A DNA stretch of 64,000 nt from Blautia schinkii (GTDB lineage Bacteria; Bacillota; Clostridia; Lachnospirales; Lachnospiraceae): the NCBI RefSeq assembly GCF_013304825.1, contig NZ_JAAWUO010000009.1:62001-126000 (forward strand). The letters run 5' to 3'. A model generated the notes under the pieces. That model had not been told where the DNA came from, ran no database searches, and worked only from the letters and a program-made list of their open reading frames with translations. Both the position numbers and the translations under genes were made by a program. Shown here piece after piece: positions 62,513 through 64,000 of this stretch; the first letter of the stretch is position 1; every line of letters starts with the position of its first letter.

Positions 62513-64000
62513 ATGAGGAGAAAAATGATCAAAAAACTTCTGTGTGTCGTTTTATCAGGGTCTATGATCTTTGGCAATGCAGGGATAACCATGGCTTCAG
62601 AGACAGAACCGGAAACAGTCCAGGAAAATGTAAATGAGGAGACTGACAGTCCAGAGGAAAGTTTTTCTGAGGAAGATATTTTTGAAGATGGAATCTCAGC
62701 AGACGATGAAGCAGCAGAATTACCTGATAGCACAGAACAGGAATTAGAAGAAGAGCCGGAAGAGGCGGATAATATAGAAATTTCGGAGGACACTGAAAAT
62801 CTTTCGGAAGAACCGGAAACAGAAGAAATGGCAGAAAGTGATGACTTTTCTGATGGAGAAGAAGATGCTGTAAGTGCTTCCGCAAGCATGATGGATGGAG
62901 GAATCACCGGAGATATTGCCTGGTCAATTGATACATCCGGATGTCTTACATTAAAAGGAAACGGCGACTATGATACCTCAGATTATTATATGGATGCAGA
63001 AAGAGGCTGGAGTAAATGGCAGAATGATATTAAAACAGCCATAGTTGAAATTTCCGGAATCACAAAGACAAGAGCTATGTTTATGGGATGCAGGAATCTT
63101 ACCAGGATCACTTTTAAAAAATGTGATTTCAGTAAGGTGACAGACATGGCCTTTATGTTCTCAGAATGTGAAAGCCTTACACAGCTGGATACTAGTTCAT
63201 TGAAAACCGGAAATGTATCTCATATGCAGGGAATGTTCCGAAATTGCAGTAAATTAAAAACTCTGGATGTCAGTAAATTTGATACTTCAAAAGTTAACGA
63301 TATGAATAGCATGTTTTTAGGCTGTGAAAGCCTTACACAGCTGAATGTCCGGAATTTTAATACTTCCAGAGTGACAAGGATGAGCGGAATGTTCTGTGAA
63401 TGTCGGAATCTTAAACAGCTGGACGTCAGTAGATTTAATACAGCGAATGTTACGACTATGGAGGAGATGTTTTATTGCTGCGAAAGCCTTACACAATTAA
63501 ATATCAGTAATTTCAATACAGCAAATGTTGTATATATGAACGGTATGTTCGAAAGGTGCGAAGGCCTTACACAGTTAAATGTACGAAACTTTAATACATC
63601 GAATGTAGAAGATATGGGCAAAATGTTCTGTAATATGAGCATGCTCAAGTCTCTGGATCTGAGTAGTTTCAATACTTCTAATGTACAGAATATGTATTTC
63701 ATGTTTTATGGAGATGAGTCTTTAACAAGCCTCAATATAAAAAATTTTGATACATCCAAGGTAGTAGATATGAATTCCATGTTTGGCGAGCTTGAAAAAA
63801 TAACTTCTCTGGATGTTTCCGGATTTAACACATCAAAAGTAAAATCTATGGAAGGAATGTTTTCGCACTGTTATGCGTTAAAAGCGGTAGACGTGAGCCA
63901 TTTCAATACTTCTGAAGTGGTAAAGATGGGATATATGTTTAATTCCTGCAGCAGCCTGGAATCTCTAAACCTCAGTAAGTTTAATACATCCAGCGTCAAT
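62513..64000 (+). CDS. BspA-like leucine-rich-repeat surface protein, 5' part
   Basis: At least 496 aa, open at the window end. Signal peptide (MRRKMIKKLLCVVLSGSMIF); a very acidic linker (~residues 30-120, Glu/Asp/Ser); a GGITGDIAWSIDTSGCLTLKGNG-type lead-in; then about twelve 26-residue DUF285 repeats of the form MFxxCxxLxxLDVSxFNTSxVxxM. BspA proteins mediate binding to host or co-resident bacteria. GGGAG at 62500-62504 supports the ATG at 62513. The C-terminal anchor lies outside the window. Confidence 0.92.
   Translation, partial: MRRKMIKKLLCVVLSGSMIFGNAGITMASETEPETVQENVNEETDSPEESFSEEDIFEDGISADDEAAELPDSTEQELEEEPEEADNIEISEDTENLSEEPETEEMAESDDFSDGEEDAVSASASMMDGGITGDIAWSIDTSGCLTLKGNGDYDTSDYYMDAERGWSKWQNDIKTAIVEISGITKTRAMFMGCRNLTRITFKKCDFSKVTDMAFMFSECESLTQLDTSSLKTGNVSHMQGMFRNCSKLKTLDVSKFDTSKVNDMNSMFLGCESLTQLNVRNFNTSRVTRMSGMFCECRNLKQLDVSRFNTANVTTMEEMFYCCESLTQLNISNFNTANVVYMNGMFERCEGLTQLNVRNFNTSNVEDMGKMFCNMSMLKSLDLSSFNTSNVQNMYFMFYGDESLTSLNIKNFDTSKVVDMNSMFGELEKITSLDVSGFNTSKVKSMEGMFSHCYALKAVDVSHFNTSEVVKMGYMFNSCSSLESLNLSKFNTSSVN
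63115..64000 (+). repeat. 78-bp repeats encoding BspA-type units
   Basis: Each 26-codon unit encodes MF-x2-C-x2-L-x2-LDVSxFNTSxV-x2-M; the DNA of neighbouring copies is similar but not identical (for example AGCCTTACACAG recurs at several units), so the array is old with some local homogenisation. Confidence 0.85.

Noticed and set aside
63115-64000. CRISPR-like array
   Set aside because: The periodic DNA is coding, repeats are imperfect, and the period is an exact multiple of three (78 bases).

Overview
The window looks like a chromosomal stretch from a gut Lachnospiraceae bacterium (Firmicutes/Clostridia), most likely of the Blautia/Ruminococcus obeum type. This is inferred from moderate G+C, strong AGGAGG ribosome sites with frequent TTG/GTG starts, Gram-positive gene orders (rpmB / asp23-DAK2-recG; scpA-scpB; ytfI-ytfJ; cmk-ispH-S1), an Rnf complex, SipW/TasA and SpaA-type surface proteins, and a BspA-like protein. 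No rRNA, tRNA, CRISPR array or transposase was seen.

Layout. 1-5.2 kb: 3' end of phoH, ybeY, a DUF3048 protein, then proB, a DUF896 protein, 5-formyl-THF cyclo-ligase and proA. 5.3-8.1 kb: a repeat-rich surface protein. 8.2-11.5 kb: a minus-strand ABC exporter pair, a NEAT-like exported protein and a carboxypeptidase-like protein that has lost its zinc ligands. 11.9-18.3 kb: a surface-fibre operon with a SipW-type signal peptidase, three proteins with SipW-type signals and a 1098-aa Cna_B/SpaA adhesin. 18.4-25.2 kb: two DacF-type D,D-carboxypeptidases flanking a molybdopterin-binding protein, a metallophosphoesterase, scpA-scpB and a phospholipase C-like protein. 25.4-30.6 kb: a five-gene sodium-pumping biotin decarboxylase operon. 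30.7-35.8 kb: an HI0933-type flavoprotein, cmk, ispH, an S1 protein and, on the minus strand, a YprB-like exonuclease. 36.2-41.2 kb: rnfCDGEAB.

41.3-46.5 kb is an AT-richer accessory island between rnf and trpS. It holds the wreck of a family 1 glycosidase gene with its promoter intact, a four-helix membrane protein (KwaA-like) convergent with a DUF4868/KwaB-like protein, an XRE regulator, and a divergent 569-aa protein that appears to join an alpha/alpha-toroid (prenyltransferase/terpene-cyclase-like) domain to a C-terminal PD-(D/E)XK nuclease. It ends in a nested 128-bp palindrome. I read it as a Kiwa-like anti-phage module beside a candidate undescribed toroid-nuclease effector; this is the most novel part of the window.

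46.6-64 kb is core genome again: trpS, a 145-bp intergenic repeat with perfect 13-bp inverted ends, ruvAB, zapA, a U32 peptidase, an FtsW/RodA protein with its partner PBP, a Nudix hydrolase, DUF2953/YtfJ genes, rpmB, asp23, a DAK2 protein, recG, and the start of a BspA-like leucine-rich-repeat surface protein that runs off the end.

How the parts fit: the Na+-translocating decarboxylase and the Rnf complex are two membrane energy couplers about 6 kb apart, consistent with an anaerobe living on ion gradients. Several operons supply envelope functions (fibre, adhesins, penicillin-binding proteins). The island between rnf and trpS is the only region with clear signs of insertion, decay and foreign composition.
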